Part shown: in pieces, positions 32,504 to 42,434 of the stretch
Layout of the letters: every line of letters begins with the position of its first letter
Position numbering within the stretch: the first letter of the stretch is position 1
From: Patescibacteria group bacterium
GTDB taxonomy: Bacteria > Patescibacteriota > Minisyncoccia > Phycocordibacterales > BOKC01
Direction: 5' to 3'
Length of the DNA: 64,000 nucleotides
Assembly (NCBI GenBank): GCA_016860785.1
Contig: BOKC01000003.1
Coordinates: 1 to 64,000, forward strand
The notes under the pieces: model-generated
Seen by the model: only the letters and a program-made list of their open reading frames with translations
Databases searched by the model: none
Told to the model about the DNA's origin: nothing
Position numbers and translations under genes: made by a program

Positions 32504-32542
32504 CGACACGAGGATAGCCAACAAAAGGTCTAATACCTTTTA

Positions 32543-33925
32543 TTATCCCGTCTTGATTTTTAAGTCTTTCAGCTGATTTTGTTCGATTTCCGAAGGAGCT
32601 CCCATAGTAAGGTCTCTTCCCTCTCCTGTTTTAGGAAAAGCGATGACTTCCCGAATACTTGATTCGTTTTCCAAGACAGCAATGAGTCGGTCGAGTCCCG
32701 ATGCTATGCCACCATGAGGTGGTATGCCAAACGTGAAAGCGTCTAACATGTGTTCAAAATATTTTTTCTGTTTTTCGTCAAAACCGATGAGATTAAATAT
32801 TTTTTCCTGAATTTTGGGGTCATGAATACGGATACTACCACCCGCAACCTCAAAGCCGTTTAGCGCCAAATCGTGCTGGTAAGATCTAGCATCTGCTGGA
32901 TCATTTTCCAGCTTTTGCAGATCTTCTTCTTTGGGAGCGGTAAACATGTGGTGGCTCGGGGCGAAGTGACCATTTTCCAAATCTTTTTCAAAAAGTGGAA
33001 AATTTAATACCCAGACAAAACCAAGTTCGTTTGGATCATTCTTGTTTTTTCGTATGTCTGGCTTATCAGAATTATATTTTTCCATGGCTTCATCATAGTT
33101 TATTCTTGGCCACGGACTTTCAGTAAAAGTCTTCTCCGGGTAGATCTTATTTACCATTTTGCTAAACATATTTTCTACCAAATCTAGAATTTTCTCTTGA
33201 TCAACAAAAGACATCTCAATATCAAGTTGGGTAAATTCGGCTTGGCGGTCGCCTCTGGTGTCTTCATCTCTCATGCACTTTGCAACCTGAAAATATTTTT
33301 CTATCCCCGAGGCCATCAATAATTGTTTGTACTGCTGGGGTGATTGTGGCAGAGCGTAAAATTTCCCCGGGTAGGTTCTGGATGGCACTATATAATCTCT
33401 CGCTCCTTCGGGGGTTGATTTTGTAAGGATTGGAGTTTCTACTTCAACAAAACCTTCTGTATCTAAATAGTCTCTAAAAAATTTGATGATCTTGTGTCGA
33501 TTTCTTATGTTTTTCTGCATTCTAGGCCTTCTCAAATCCAAATATCGGTACTTCATTCTTATCTCTTCATTGATATCATACCCGCTGTCTTGAAGATTAA
33601 AGGGTGGAGTTTGAGCTTCATTCAAGACTTTTATTTCTGAAATTTCTATTTCTATATGGCCCAATTCCTCTTCCGAATTAACCATCTTTTCCGGACGCTT
33701 GTTGGCTTTGCCTTTTATTTCAACCACCCACTCATCTCTTAAACTTTCAGCTAATTTGTGAGTGTCTTGATTTTGAGGGAGCGAAACCATTTGGACCTTA
33801 CCACTTTCGTCTCGCAAATCAAAAAAAATAAGTTTGCCGTGGTCGCGTCTTGCGTTTATCCATCCTAAAACCCTAACTTCGTGTCCAACTTTCTCTTTTA
33901 ATGATGAAATTTTTATTCTCTCCAT
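32543..33925 (-). CDS. aspS: aspartyl-tRNA synthetase lacking the GAD insertion
   Basis: Class II synthetase for tRNA-Asp, or both Asp and Asn tRNAs if non-discriminating. An OB-fold anticodon domain (VRVLGWINARRDHGKLIFFD) is followed by the catalytic core: motif 2 CMRDEDTRGDRQAEFTQLD and motif 3 GIASGLDRLIAVL. The bacterial signature ending AFPKTGEGRDLTMGAPSE is present. Bacterial AspRS usually has about 590 residues with a GAD domain inserted after YGSDKPD; here NSDKPDIRKNKNDPNE runs directly into FVWVLNFPLFE, so the insertion is gone and the protein has 460 residues. trpS lies five bases upstream. Confidence 0.95.
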   Translation of the reverse strand: MERIKISSLKEKVGHEVRVLGWINARRDHGKLIFFDLRDESGKVQMVSLPQNQDTHKLAESLRDEWVVEIKGKANKRPEKMVNSEEELGHIEIEISEIKVLNEAQTPPFNLQDSGYDINEEIRMKYRYLDLRRPRMQKNIRNRHKIIKFFRDYLDTEGFVEVETPILTKSTPEGARDYIVPSRTYPGKFYALPQSPQQYKQLLMASGIEKYFQVAKCMRDEDTRGDRQAEFTQLDIEMSFVDQEKILDLVENMFSKMVNKIYPEKTFTESPWPRINYDEAMEKYNSDKPDIRKNKNDPNELGFVWVLNFPLFEKDLENGHFAPSHHMFTAPKEEDLQKLENDPADARSYQHDLALNGFEVAGGSIRIHDPKIQEKIFNLIGFDEKQKKYFEHMLDAFTFGIPPHGGIASGLDRLIAVLENESSIREVIAFPKTGEGRDLTMGAPSEIEQNQLKDLKIKTG

Positions 33926-33929
33926 TTTT

Positions 33930-34934
33930 TTAAAAATAATTTATTTTCATTGCGGCCCTAACCTCGGACATAGTCTCTGCTGCTTCTTCCCTCGCCTTAC
34001 CAGTCCCATCTTTTAAGATTTTCATTATAGCTGACTTATCTTTTGAAAGCTCGTCACGCTTTTTTCTTATTGGTTCTAAGACTTTCTCTAGAACTTCGAT
34101 AAGGTGTTTTTTGATAATTACATCCCCAAGTCCGCCCTGCTCATAATCTCTTTTGATTTTTTCCAATTCTGATTTTTCCGGATCAAAAGCGTCTAAGTAT
34201 TGGAATACTACATTTCCCTCAATTGTGCCGGGATCCTCTGCTCTTAAATGTTTGGGATCGGTGAACATTGCCATTACTTTTTTTTCAACGATATCTGTCG
34301 GATCTGACAAGAAAATAGCATTATTCAAAGATTTACTGGCTTTATTTCTCCCGTCTATTCCCATAAGTCGCGGAGTTTCAGAAGTTACAGTTTTGATTTT
34401 TTGGAATGTCTGACCATAGAGAGAATTAAATTTATCCACAATCTCGTTTGCTTGCTCGATGACTGGTAGCTGGTCTTCGCCGACTGGAATTAAGTTTGCT
34501 TTGCAGAACAGAATATCAGCAGCTTGGCTTACGGGATAAGTTAAAAATCCAGCCGGCACGTTTTCTTCGTAACCCTTGTGCTTCATTTCGTCTTTTACGG
34601 TTGGGTTGCGTTTTAATCTGGCGAGAGTAACAAGGTTTAGAAAAAGTATGGTTAGTTCAGAAATTTCAGGAATTTTTGATTGAATTAAAAAAGTAGTTTT
34701 CTTTGGATCAAGTCCTGACGCCAAATTGTCGAGCGCAACCTCCACAACACTCTCTTTTACTTTTTCCGGATTTTCGGCGTTATCGGTCAGAGCTTGAAGG
34801 TCGGCGATAAGATAAAAATTCTTTTCGGATTGCTCCTGGAGTTCCACCCTTTTTTTAATTGAGCCGGCAAGGTGGCCGAGATGAAGCCGGCCGGTTGGTC
34901 TGTCGCCGGTTAAAACAATTGTTTTTTCAGTCAT
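33930..34934 (-). CDS. trpS: tryptophanyl-tRNA synthetase
   Basis: Class I synthetase for tRNA-Trp. HIGH appears as GDRPTGRLHLGHLAGS, residues 10-25. KMSKS is the variant DGRNKASKSLNNA. GEDQLPVIEQANEI is the substrate-binding stretch. The length of 334 residues is normal. It lies upstream of aspS with a 4-base gap, so the two are cotranscribed. Confidence 0.96.
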   Translation of the reverse strand: MTEKTIVLTGDRPTGRLHLGHLAGSIKKRVELQEQSEKNFYLIADLQALTDNAENPEKVKESVVEVALDNLASGLDPKKTTFLIQSKIPEISELTILFLNLVTLARLKRNPTVKDEMKHKGYEENVPAGFLTYPVSQAADILFCKANLIPVGEDQLPVIEQANEIVDKFNSLYGQTFQKIKTVTSETPRLMGIDGRNKASKSLNNAIFLSDPTDIVEKKVMAMFTDPKHLRAEDPGTIEGNVVFQYLDAFDPEKSELEKIKRDYEQGGLGDVIIKKHLIEVLEKVLEPIRKKRDELSKDKSAIMKILKDGTGKAREEAAETMSEVRAAMKINYF

Positions 34935-34978
34935 TGGTTAAAATGCTATCAAAAGACTTGTATTTTTGGAAGCATCAT

Positions 34979-35479
34979 TCATTTTCTTATAAAAAGCAAG
35001 ATGATGGCAAGTGGAGAGAGTATTAGCCAGAAAAAATATTTCTCCGAACCGAAAAAATCTCCGGATTTAGGCATATATTTCAGGGCTTCTGGAAGCGGTA
35101 TTATCTGGTGGATTGTCAGAAGAGTTAAAACAAAGACACAAATTGATAAAATAAAAATTTTCAACTTCTGGCTTCTATCAGTATATAAGACCCTACCGCC
35201 GGCAATTATACTTATTACGAGGAAGGTTAATATAAAAAATATAGCGAACAAAATCAGGCGGTTGAAAAAAATCTGCCATTGGTTTTCTTTTAGAAAAACT
35301 AGTTTTTCTATGATTGGAAATTGGCTGTAGAAAAATACTGCCGGATAAAAAGATAAAATCAAAGCTATAATCTTACCTTTCCCCAAAGAGAAAGATACAG
35401 CAAGACAGATGATTAGAATTATAGAAAGAACTGCCAACTCTGATCCCAGCACTGGGGTATATGAAGAAATTAAACTCAT
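34979..35479 (-). CDS. four- to five-span membrane protein
   Basis: A 166-residue protein that is mostly hydrophobic, with spans near residues 13-32, 35-52, 68-92, 107-124 and 146-163. Charged loops contain GGRVLYTDRSQKLK. The pattern is slightly like CvpA-type proteins, but I cannot assign a family with confidence. It lies 13 bases after dnaJ and 44 before trpS on the same strand, so it is in that operon. Confidence 0.7.
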   Translation of the reverse strand: MSLISSYTPVLGSELAVLSIILIICLAVSFSLGKGKIIALILSFYPAVFFYSQFPIIEKLVFLKENQWQIFFNRLILFAIFFILTFLVISIIAGGRVLYTDRSQKLKIFILSICVFVLTLLTIHQIIPLPEALKYMPKSGDFFGSEKYFFWLILSPLAIILLFIRK

Positions 35480-35492
35480 TTTTTGTAGGTTT

Positions 35493-36545
35493 TTAAATCC
35501 CCTCTTTTTTCAATTCCTCAACTATTTTCTTGGCGTTTTTACTAAGTTTTTTAGGCAAGATGATATTTATTTTTATGTGCAAATCACCGCGCTGATTTTT
35601 GCCGATTGGTACGCCCTTCCCCCTGACTCTTAAGGTTTCGCCGAAGGATACATTTTCAGGTATTTTAATCTTTAGGACTCCATCTAGTGTTCCTATTTCA
35701 TATTCTTCGCCAAGCAGGGCATCCGTCAGTTTTATGTTTAGTGTTGTGATCAGATTGTTGCCATCTTTTGTGAATTGCGGATCTTTTCTAACCCTGATTT
35801 TTACGTATAAGTCTCCGCTTTGTCCATTTGCCGTTGCCTCCCCTTCCCCAATAAGTCGTATCATTTCCCCATCTTCTATCCCTGATGGAATTTCTATCGA
35901 TATTTCTTGTTCTTTTTTTATGACACCAAGACCCATACACTCTGAACATCTTTCTTTTGGAATTTTGCCTTTGCCGGAACATTTGTCGCAGGTTCTAGCA
36001 ATCGCAAAAGAGCCGATCAGGGACTTTTTGATCTCTCTTATTTTTCCCTGACCATTGCAAGAGTTACAGGTTGAAAATTCAGTCCCCTTTTTTGCTCCAC
36101 TACCACGACATCCATCACAGAGTGCAGTTTTTTGGATTAATATTTTCCTAACTGTTCCGAACACGGCTTCTTTGAAAGGGATTTCAATATCAATTGAAAT
36201 ATCTCTCCCGCGCTTGTTTTTTTGACCTCCACCGAATAAATCCCCAAATATGTCTCCCAAATCAAAACCTTCAAAAGCATTTTCAAAACCGCCAGATTGC
36301 CATTCAAAAGGTCCATTCTCAAATCCTCCGGCGTTGTTAAAGACCCGACCATAAGAATCGTATTCCGCTCGTTTTTTGTCGTCCGACAAGACCCCGTAGG
36401 CCTCGTTTATTTCTTTAAATTTTTCTTCGCTACCGCTTTTTTTATCAGGATGATACTGATGCGCAAGTTTACGAAAAGCTTTTTTTATTTCTTCTTTGCT
36501 GGCTTTTTTATCTATCCCGAGAATTTCGTAATAGTTTTTTGACAT
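35493..36545 (-). CDS. dnaJ: chaperone DnaJ
   Basis: Hsp40 that hands unfolded proteins to DnaK and stimulates its ATPase. The J domain carries HPD (LAHQYHPDKKSG, near residue 33). A Gly/Phe-rich linker follows. Then there are four CxxCxGxG zinc repeats (CDGCRGSG, CNSCNGQG, CDKCSGKG, CSECMGLG, about residues 139-212) and two C-terminal substrate domains. At 350 residues it is a complete type I DnaJ. It closes the grpE-dnaK-dnaJ order. Confidence 0.97.
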   Translation of the reverse strand: MSKNYYEILGIDKKASKEEIKKAFRKLAHQYHPDKKSGSEEKFKEINEAYGVLSDDKKRAEYDSYGRVFNNAGGFENGPFEWQSGGFENAFEGFDLGDIFGDLFGGGQKNKRGRDISIDIEIPFKEAVFGTVRKILIQKTALCDGCRGSGAKKGTEFSTCNSCNGQGKIREIKKSLIGSFAIARTCDKCSGKGKIPKERCSECMGLGVIKKEQEISIEIPSGIEDGEMIRLIGEGEATANGQSGDLYVKIRVRKDPQFTKDGNNLITTLNIKLTDALLGEEYEIGTLDGVLKIKIPENVSFGETLRVRGKGVPIGKNQRGDLHIKINIILPKKLSKNAKKIVEELKKEGI

Positions 36546-36579
36546 ACTTTATTGTCTTTAAGTGAGCATTTATATTTTA

Positions 36580-38478
36580 CTACTTTTGCTCGTCCTTGTC
36601 CTCTTTTTTTTGTTCTTCTTTTATTTCAGCATCTCTGACATTTTCCTTGTCGGTATTTTGTTCAGGATTCTGTTGATTTCCGGCTGAAGCATATTGGCCG
36701 ATTTTTTGAATTGTCTGTGATAAAGATTCGGTAGCTGATTTTATTTCTTCCAGATTACTCGTCTCTTTTGATTTTTTTAGAGCGCCAAGTTTCTCATTTA
36801 TCTCATTTTTGACGTCTTCTGGTAGTTTTGACTCGTTTTCTTTTAGAGCCTTTTCTGTTGTATAAACAAGTTGTTCTGCCAAATTTTTGGCTTCAACCAA
36901 ATCTTTTTTCTTTTGGTCTTCTTCGCCATGAGCTTCTGCTTCTTTTTTCATTCTTTCTATTTCATCTTTAGACAAACTAGAACCGGCTTCGATGCGTATG
37001 GACTGTTCTTTACCGGTGGTTTTATCGCGGGCTTTGACGTTTAAAATTCCGTTAGCATCGATGTCAAAAGATACCTCGATTTGTGGCATACCTCTCGGAG
37101 CTGGTGCAACACCGTCTAAAATAAACCGCCCCAAACTTTTATTGTCAGCGGCCATTGATCGTTCGCCTTGAACAATGTGAATCTCTACACTGGTTTGGTT
37201 GTCGGCGGCGGTAGAAAAAGTCTGGGATTTGCTAGCCGGAATCGTGGTGTTTTTTTCTATCAATTTTGTTGCTACTCCACCCAAGGTCTCAATTCCAAGC
37301 GAAAGAGGAATAACATCAAGTAGCAAAACATCTTTAACATCACCCATCAAGATTCCGCCCTGAACTGCTGCTCCGAGAGCCACGACCTCATCTGGATTGA
37401 TTGATTTATTTGGTTCTTTTCCAAAAAATTCTTTAACTCTTTCTGAAATTTTTGGCATTCTGGTCTGTCCACCGACCATGATAATTTCGTCGATGTCTCC
37501 AACTTTGAATGGAGAATTATTCATTGCCCTTTTTGTAATTTCCATTGCTCGGTTAATGAATTCTTCCGCTAATTCTTCAAGTTTTGCTCTGGAAATCTTG
37601 ATCAGTAAATGTCTTGGCCCACTTGAGTCAGAAGTGATAAAAGGAATATTTACTTCAGTTTCTAATGCGCTTGAAAGTTCAATTTTGGCTTTCTCGGCCG
37701 CTTCGTCCAATCGTTGTAGAGCCAGTGGGTCGTTTTTAACATCTATCCCGCTCTCTTTTCTAAATTCTTCGGCCAGATAATTTATTATTTTTTGGTCTAT
37801 ATCTTTGCCGCCAAGATGAGAATCACCATCGGTTGATTTGACCTCGACTACATTGTCGCCAACTTCAAGAATTGAAATATCAAAAGTTCCGCCGCCGAAA
37901 TCGAAGACGGCGATTTTCTCGTCTTTCTTTTTATTCAGTCCGTAAGCTAAAGCGGCCGCCGTCGGCTCATTTATAATTCTCTTAACCGTGAGACCCGCAA
38001 TTTCTCCGGCGTCTTTGGTGGCTTTTCTTTGGGCATCATTGAAATATGCCGGAACGGTGATGACCGCTTCTGTAATTTTTTGTCCGAGCTTGGCTTCGGC
38101 ATCAGTTTTTATCTTTTGCAGAATCATAGCCGAAATCTCTTCCGGTCGATAATCTTTGTCACCCATTCTGACCAAAATTCCGCCGTCTGGTGCTTTTTTT
38201 ACTTCGAAAGGTACAGTTTTTATGTCCTTTTGAACTGCGGGGTCATCGAAAGAATGACCAATAAATCTTTTGATTTGATAGACCGTACTCTTTGGATTTG
38301 TAACAGCTTGTCTTTTTGCTAAAAGACCCGCAAGTCTTTCGCCTGTTTTGCTGACAGAAACAATCGACGGAGTTGTTCGTGAACCCTCTGAATTTTCTAA
38401 GATTCTTGGTTCTCCCCCCTCAACTACCGCGACTGCAGAAAAAGTTGTGCCTAAATCTATTCCTATAATCTTAGACAT
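36580..38478 (-). CDS. dnaK: chaperone DnaK (Hsp70)
   Basis: ATP-driven folding chaperone. The nucleotide-binding domain has [36 protein letters not shown] and [10 protein letters not shown]. The substrate domain follows, and a charged C-terminal tail of Glu and Lys ends the 632-residue protein. The gap to grpE (87 bases) contains TTGCTG with TATATA 16 bp later on the minus strand, so dnaK may have its own promoter. No CIRCE operator is visible. Confidence 0.98.
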   Translation of the reverse strand: MSKIIGIDLGTTFSAVAVVEGGEPRILENSEGSRTTPSIVSVSKTGERLAGLLAKRQAVTNPKSTVYQIKRFIGHSFDDPAVQKDIKTVPFEVKKAPDGGILVRMGDKDYRPEEISAMILQKIKTDAEAKLGQKITEAVITVPAYFNDAQRKATKDAGEIAGLTVKRIINEPTAAALAYGLNKKKDEKIAVFDFGGGTFDISILEVGDNVVEVKSTDGDSHLGGKDIDQKIINYLAEEFRKESGIDVKNDPLALQRLDEAAEKAKIELSSALETEVNIPFITSDSSGPRHLLIKISRAKLEELAEEFINRAMEITKRAMNNSPFKVGDIDEIIMVGGQTRMPKISERVKEFFGKEPNKSINPDEVVALGAAVQGGILMGDVKDVLLLDVIPLSLGIETLGGVATKLIEKNTTIPASKSQTFSTAADNQTSVEIHIVQGERSMAADNKSLGRFILDGVAPAPRGMPQIEVSFDIDANGILNVKARDKTTGKEQSIRIEAGSSLSKDEIERMKKEAEAHGEEDQKKKDLVEAKNLAEQLVYTTEKALKENESKLPEDVKNEINEKLGALKKSKETSNLEEIKSATESLSQTIQKIGQYASAGNQQNPEQNTDKENVRDAEIKEEQKKEDKDEQK

Positions 38479-38565
38479 AGTTTTTTAGAAATTAACCAAT
38501 AAGTATTCTGTACGAAGACATTTTATATATTTTTTACCGATTGTCCAGCAAAAAATTTCTTGTTT

Positions 38566-39126
38566 TTACTTCTTACATTCACTGACTACGACTTTTGCCG
38601 GTCGGATAACTCTGTTGTTGAGTTTATAACCTTTTTGAATTACTCTTGCGATTCTATTTTCATTTTCCGGAGAATCGGTCGATTCCACCGCTACCGCTTC
38701 ATGAAAGTTAGGATCAAATTCTGCTTTGTTTTCTGGATTTATCTCTTCCAGACCGCTTTGCGACAAAGTTTTTTCTAGTTCTTTGACCGAATTCTCTATT
38801 CCTTGTCGCCAATCTTCTGGCATTTTCTGCCAGTCCTGACTCTCAAGCGCTGATTGGAAATTATCCAAGCTTGGAATAATATCAGAAATCAAATTTTGAT
38901 TTGCGAATTTTACAAAATTATCTTTTTCTTCAGCATCTTTTTTTCTTGCATTTATAAAATCAGCTTTTGTTCTTTGCCACCCATCAAGATACAACTTTTT
39001 TTCTTCCTCGATTTTTTTCAGCTGAAGCTTAAGTTTTTTGATTTTTTCTAGACACCCGCCATTTTCCTCGTCCGCCACAAGATCTTCTTCAAATTCTTCT
39101 GGTTGGTTGTTTATTTCTTCGTCCAT
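38566..39126 (-). CDS. grpE: nucleotide exchange factor GrpE
   Basis: Releases ADP from DnaK. An acidic N-terminal tail is followed by a long coiled coil (CLEKIKKLKLQLKKIEEEKK), and the head domain has SQSGLEEINPENKAEFDPNFHEAV and a C-terminal VIQKGYKLNNRVIRPAKVVV. At 186 residues it is normal. It heads the grpE-dnaK-dnaJ cluster, 71 bases downstream of rpsI. Confidence 0.96.
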   Translation of the reverse strand: MDEEINNQPEEFEEDLVADEENGGCLEKIKKLKLQLKKIEEEKKLYLDGWQRTKADFINARKKDAEEKDNFVKFANQNLISDIIPSLDNFQSALESQDWQKMPEDWRQGIENSVKELEKTLSQSGLEEINPENKAEFDPNFHEAVAVESTDSPENENRIARVIQKGYKLNNRVIRPAKVVVSECKK

Positions 39127-39197
39127 ATTTTTACTTAAGACTTAAAAATCTCAACATTTTTGTTGTTATTTTGTTGAAATCAGATCGAGACTATTTT

Positions 39198-39620
39198 CTA
39201 TCTCTTTGACCACTGAGGAGCTTTTCGGGCTTTCTTTAAGCCGAATTTTCTTCTTTCTTTAGCACGCGGATCTCTTTTTAAGAACCCTGCAGATTTTATT
39301 TTTTTTCTTAATTCTGGATTATCGTCTACAAGTGATCTTGCCACACCGTGTCTTATAGCTTCGGCTTGCGAGCTTATACCACCGCCCTTTACCAAAACAG
39401 AGATTTTGAATTTTTTTTCCGGTTTTATTTTATGGATAGCTTCGCTAGCAATTGTTCTTAGTGTTTCGGTTGGAAAATAATCTTTCAGATCTTTATTGTT
39501 GACTGTGATCGAGTTTTTTCCAGCTTCTGTGATTCTAACTCTAGCTACCGATGTCTTTCTCCGCCCTACGGCCTCTATGTATTTTTCAACCTGTTTTTTT
39601 TGTCTGTCTTGGTTTGTCAT
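39198..39620 (-). CDS. rpsI: 30S ribosomal protein uS9
   Basis: Small-subunit head protein whose C-terminal tail reaches the P-site tRNA. EAVGRRKTSVARVRI near the start, GGGISSQAEAIRHGVARSL in the middle and the terminal GLKKARKAPQWSKR are family signatures; the last two residues Lys-Arg are conserved. The 140 residues include a short N-terminal extension. Its start overlaps the rplM stop by one base. Confidence 0.97.
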   Translation of the reverse strand: MTNQDRQKKQVEKYIEAVGRRKTSVARVRITEAGKNSITVNNKDLKDYFPTETLRTIASEAIHKIKPEKKFKISVLVKGGGISSQAEAIRHGVARSLVDDNPELRKKIKSAGFLKRDPRAKERRKFGLKKARKAPQWSKR

Positions 39621-39970
39621 TATTCTTTTATGGTTAAATTTTTTATTCTATTCGATCTTAATTTATTTTTTGGAAGCATCCCGTAAATCGCTCCCCTTAA
39701 TGCTTCAGACACCCCTCTTCTACTGATTAAATTTTCTAGATTTTCTGACTTCAACCCGCCGGGATATCCGGTGTATCTTCTGTATTCCTTATCCCCCCTT
39801 TTCTTTTCCGTAATGACCATTCTTGCGGCGTTTATTATCTTGACCCGATTGTCTGGACTTGGGGCTCCCCCCTTTTTGTAATCGGGCTTATTTTTACCCA
39901 TAAGAAAGATGGCGGCTTCAGATGCCACTCTGCCTATTTTTTTATTTTTTGCGTCAATGGTGGTTGCCAT
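39620..39970 (-). CDS. rplM: 50S ribosomal protein uL13
   Basis: Early-assembly large-subunit protein. The conserved parts are DAKNKKIGRVASEAAIFLMGK, VKIINAARMVITEKK and YRRYTGYPGGLKSENLE, then AIYGMLPKNKLR. At 116 residues it is shorter than the usual 140 because both ends are trimmed. It is followed directly by rpsI, the usual pair. Confidence 0.96.
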   Translation of the reverse strand: MATTIDAKNKKIGRVASEAAIFLMGKNKPDYKKGGAPSPDNRVKIINAARMVITEKKRGDKEYRRYTGYPGGLKSENLENLISRRGVSEALRGAIYGMLPKNKLRSNRIKNLTIKE

Positions 39971-39984
39971 GGTTTATATAAAAA

Positions 39985-40332
39985 TTAAACTAATTCTATC
40001 AAAGACATTTTGCTATCGTCGCTATTTCTTCTTTGTAACTTTGTTATCCTTGTGTAACCACCCCTTCTTTCTTTATATTTTGGTCCCAGGATATCAAACA
40101 TCTTTTTCGCGCCGTCTGTTCCGATTTTTGAGACAACCATTCTTCTTGCAGGAATTGTGTTTTTCTTGCTTTGGGTTATCAGACGTTCAACATATGGTCT
40201 CAAGGCCTTAGCTTTTGTTTCAGTCGTCTTAATTTTTTCATGCAAGACCAAAGATCGAGCCAGTGATTTCATTAGAGCCCCTCTCTGGTTTTTTTCTCTA
40301 CCAAGTTTTTTGTTTCTGTCGTGATGTCTCAT
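39985..40332 (-). CDS. rplQ: 50S ribosomal protein bL17
   Basis: Large-subunit protein near the exit tunnel. The N-terminal MRHHDRNKKLGREKNQRGAL and KIKTTETKAKALRPYVERLI are typical. At 115 residues it is normal. It lies 14 bases downstream of rpoA, the normal rpsM-rpsK-rpsD-rpoA-rplQ order. Confidence 0.97.
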   Translation of the reverse strand: MRHHDRNKKLGREKNQRGALMKSLARSLVLHEKIKTTETKAKALRPYVERLITQSKKNTIPARRMVVSKIGTDGAKKMFDILGPKYKERRGGYTRITKLQRRNSDDSKMSLIELV

Positions 40333-40346
40333 GTTGTAAAAATATT

Positions 40347-41291
40347 TTAACCTCGTTTTAAGGTTAGCCCGTGTTCGGCAAGGATTTTTTTAATCTCCTC
40401 TACGCCCTTAGGTCCCAAACCTTCGATTTCTAACAAGTCTTTGTCTTTTTTCTTTGAAAGTCCGCCGATTGTTTTGATATTTGCCGCTGATAGAGCGTTT
40501 AAGGTTCTTGTTGAGATATCCAGAGAATCAATTTTAGTTTTCAGAATATCTTCATCTGGAGATTTTTCCTGTTTCTCTTCAGCGGTCATAATTCTTTCTT
40601 CTTGGAAACCAACCACGGCTTTTAATTGATTTATCATAATTTCTATTGATTTCTCAAGTGCGGCTTTGGGTGTAACACTGCCATCTGTCTCAATTGAAAC
40701 TCTCAACCTGTTAAAATCAGTTCGGTCACCAACGCGCATGTTTTCAACTTCGTAACTAACTCTTCTGATTGGTGTAAAAATTGCATCAAGAGCGATTGTT
40801 CCTATGTCAACCTTGTCTTTTTGTAAAACTTCTTTTGGCACATAACCAAGACCGCTTTCCACGTTCATTTCTATGTCTAATGTCGTATTTTTGTCGGTCA
40901 GGTGTGCGATTACAAGATCAGTGTTCATAATTTCTAATTGCCCTGGAACCTCTATGTCTCCAGCTTTCACTTCCCCTTCTTTTTTGACCTTCAGATGCAT
41001 GGTTTGCGCCCCTTCAGCCAAAAATTTTATTCTGATTTTCTTTAAATTTAAAATTATTGTGATCACATCCTCTTTCACACCCTTTAAGGTTGAAAACTCG
41101 TGTTCTGCTCCAGAAATTTTAACTGAAGTTATTGCCGCTCCCGGCAGAGAAGAAAGAATGATTCTTCGAAGAGAGTTACCAAGCGTGTGTCCGTATCCAG
41201 GATAGAGCCCGTCTATTTCATATATTCCTGAAGTTCCATCTTCTGAAATTATTTTTGGCTTTGACGGTAAGACGATGTCGTGATAAATCAT
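40347..41291 (-). CDS. rpoA: RNA polymerase subunit alpha
   Basis: Two alpha subunits form the scaffold on which RNA polymerase assembles. The N-terminal domain has GYGHTLGNSLRRIILSSLPG near residue 30 and a conserved VLNLKK-type loop. The C-terminal domain (about 240-314) with helix-hairpin-helix elements, IKTIGGLSKKKDKDLLEIEG, contacts upstream promoter DNA and activators. At 314 residues it is complete. Confidence 0.98.
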   Translation of the reverse strand: MIYHDIVLPSKPKIISEDGTSGIYEIDGLYPGYGHTLGNSLRRIILSSLPGAAITSVKISGAEHEFSTLKGVKEDVITIILNLKKIRIKFLAEGAQTMHLKVKKEGEVKAGDIEVPGQLEIMNTDLVIAHLTDKNTTLDIEMNVESGLGYVPKEVLQKDKVDIGTIALDAIFTPIRRVSYEVENMRVGDRTDFNRLRVSIETDGSVTPKAALEKSIEIMINQLKAVVGFQEERIMTAEEKQEKSPDEDILKTKIDSLDISTRTLNALSAANIKTIGGLSKKKDKDLLEIEGLGPKGVEEIKKILAEHGLTLKRG

Positions 41292-41333
41292 AAAATATTT
41301 AAATTTACTTGCTACTAATTTGATTTAACGAAA

Positions 41334-41954
41334 TTAACGACTGTAAAACTCCAAAACCGAATTCAGGTCAAAAAGCAGACTGTCGGATTTTTTTAGATCA
41401 GGTTTTGAAATCAGTGTTATTTCTTTTTTATTGATATCAAACTCAATCCAGTCCGGGATGGATTGTTTATTAGGGTTTTTTTCCAAGTCAGTAAATATAC
41501 CCTTTCCCAAGCTCTGGCTTCTGATTGTGATTTTATCTCCTGTTTTTATTTGGCGTGAAGGAATAGTTGTTCTTTTGCCGTTTACCAAAATATGACCGTG
41601 AGAGACGATTTGTCTGGCGGCCATTTTGGTTGAGGCCAAACCAGCTCTCCAGACAATGTTATCCAGTCTGCTCTCTAAAATTTCAAAAAGATTTCCGGCC
41701 TTGTCCCCAGTCTTTTGTTTTAAGGACATCTTAACATAACCCGAAAATTGCTTTTCTGTCAATATGTAAGAATATCGGGCTTTTTGCTTTTCTCTCAACT
41801 GCTTGTTGAAATCCGTCATTTGGCTCATGTGTTTGCGATTTCTCTGTCCTCCGGATTTTTTTGCTTGAGAAAGGGTAAATTTCTGTGTTTGAGTTTTTTC
41901 AAACACAGGCGCACCAAGTCTCCTAGCTATTTTGTATTTTGGTCCAATTTTCAT
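41334..41954 (-). CDS. rpsD: 30S ribosomal protein uS4
   Basis: Initiates 16S rRNA folding in the small subunit. MKIGPKYKIARRLGAPVFE starts the protein. The S4 RNA-binding domain is at about residues 90-150 (ESRLDNIVWRAGLASTKMAA, then SHGHILVNGKRTTIPS). No N-terminal zinc Cys cluster is present. The 206 residues are normal. It lies between rpsK and rpoA. Confidence 0.97.
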   Translation of the reverse strand: MKIGPKYKIARRLGAPVFEKTQTQKFTLSQAKKSGGQRNRKHMSQMTDFNKQLREKQKARYSYILTEKQFSGYVKMSLKQKTGDKAGNLFEILESRLDNIVWRAGLASTKMAARQIVSHGHILVNGKRTTIPSRQIKTGDKITIRSQSLGKGIFTDLEKNPNKQSIPDWIEFDINKKEITLISKPDLKKSDSLLFDLNSVLEFYSR

Positions 41955-41965
41955 AGTTTTCTATT

Positions 41966-42394
41966 TTAAACTCGTCTTGGTCTCGGTGGTCTTGGTCCGT
42001 TATGTGGTAGTGGGGTTTCGTCTCTAACGAAAGACAAATTAATTCCTTTTGATATAAAACCTCGCACTGCTGATTCTCGGCCGGCACCAACGCCCCTAAT
42101 TACAACCCCGACTTCTTTTATTCCCATTGCTTGAGCTTTTTCGCCTAAAAACTCTCCAACTTTGGCTGCGGCAAAGGGTGTTCCTCTTTTTGCTCCCTTA
42201 AAGCCAACGGCACCACTTGAACTCCACGCTAAAGTATTACCCTTGTTGTCTGTCAAATTGACCAAGGTGTTATTGAAGGTTGATTGGACTTGCAGAACCC
42301 CGTACTCCACATTTTTTTTGGAAACCGAAACATTTTTTGTTTTTGGTCCGGATTCTTGCGCTCCAGTTTTCTTTATAATTCTCTTTTTTCCCAT
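41966..42394 (-). CDS. rpsK: 30S ribosomal protein uS11
   Basis: Platform protein of the small subunit. The signature GVLQVQSTFNNTLVNLTDNK, GNTLAWSSSGAVGFKGAKRG and the C-terminal VRDETPLPHNGPRPPRPRRV are clear. At 142 residues it has a basic N-terminal extension. It lies 11 bases before rpsD in the usual operon order. Confidence 0.98.
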   Translation of the reverse strand: MGKKRIIKKTGAQESGPKTKNVSVSKKNVEYGVLQVQSTFNNTLVNLTDNKGNTLAWSSSGAVGFKGAKRGTPFAAAKVGEFLGEKAQAMGIKEVGVVIRGVGAGRESAVRGFISKGINLSFVRDETPLPHNGPRPPRPRRV

Positions 42395-42434
42395 GGTTTA
42401 TTTAATACTTCAAATTCTAAATTTAAAACAAATT

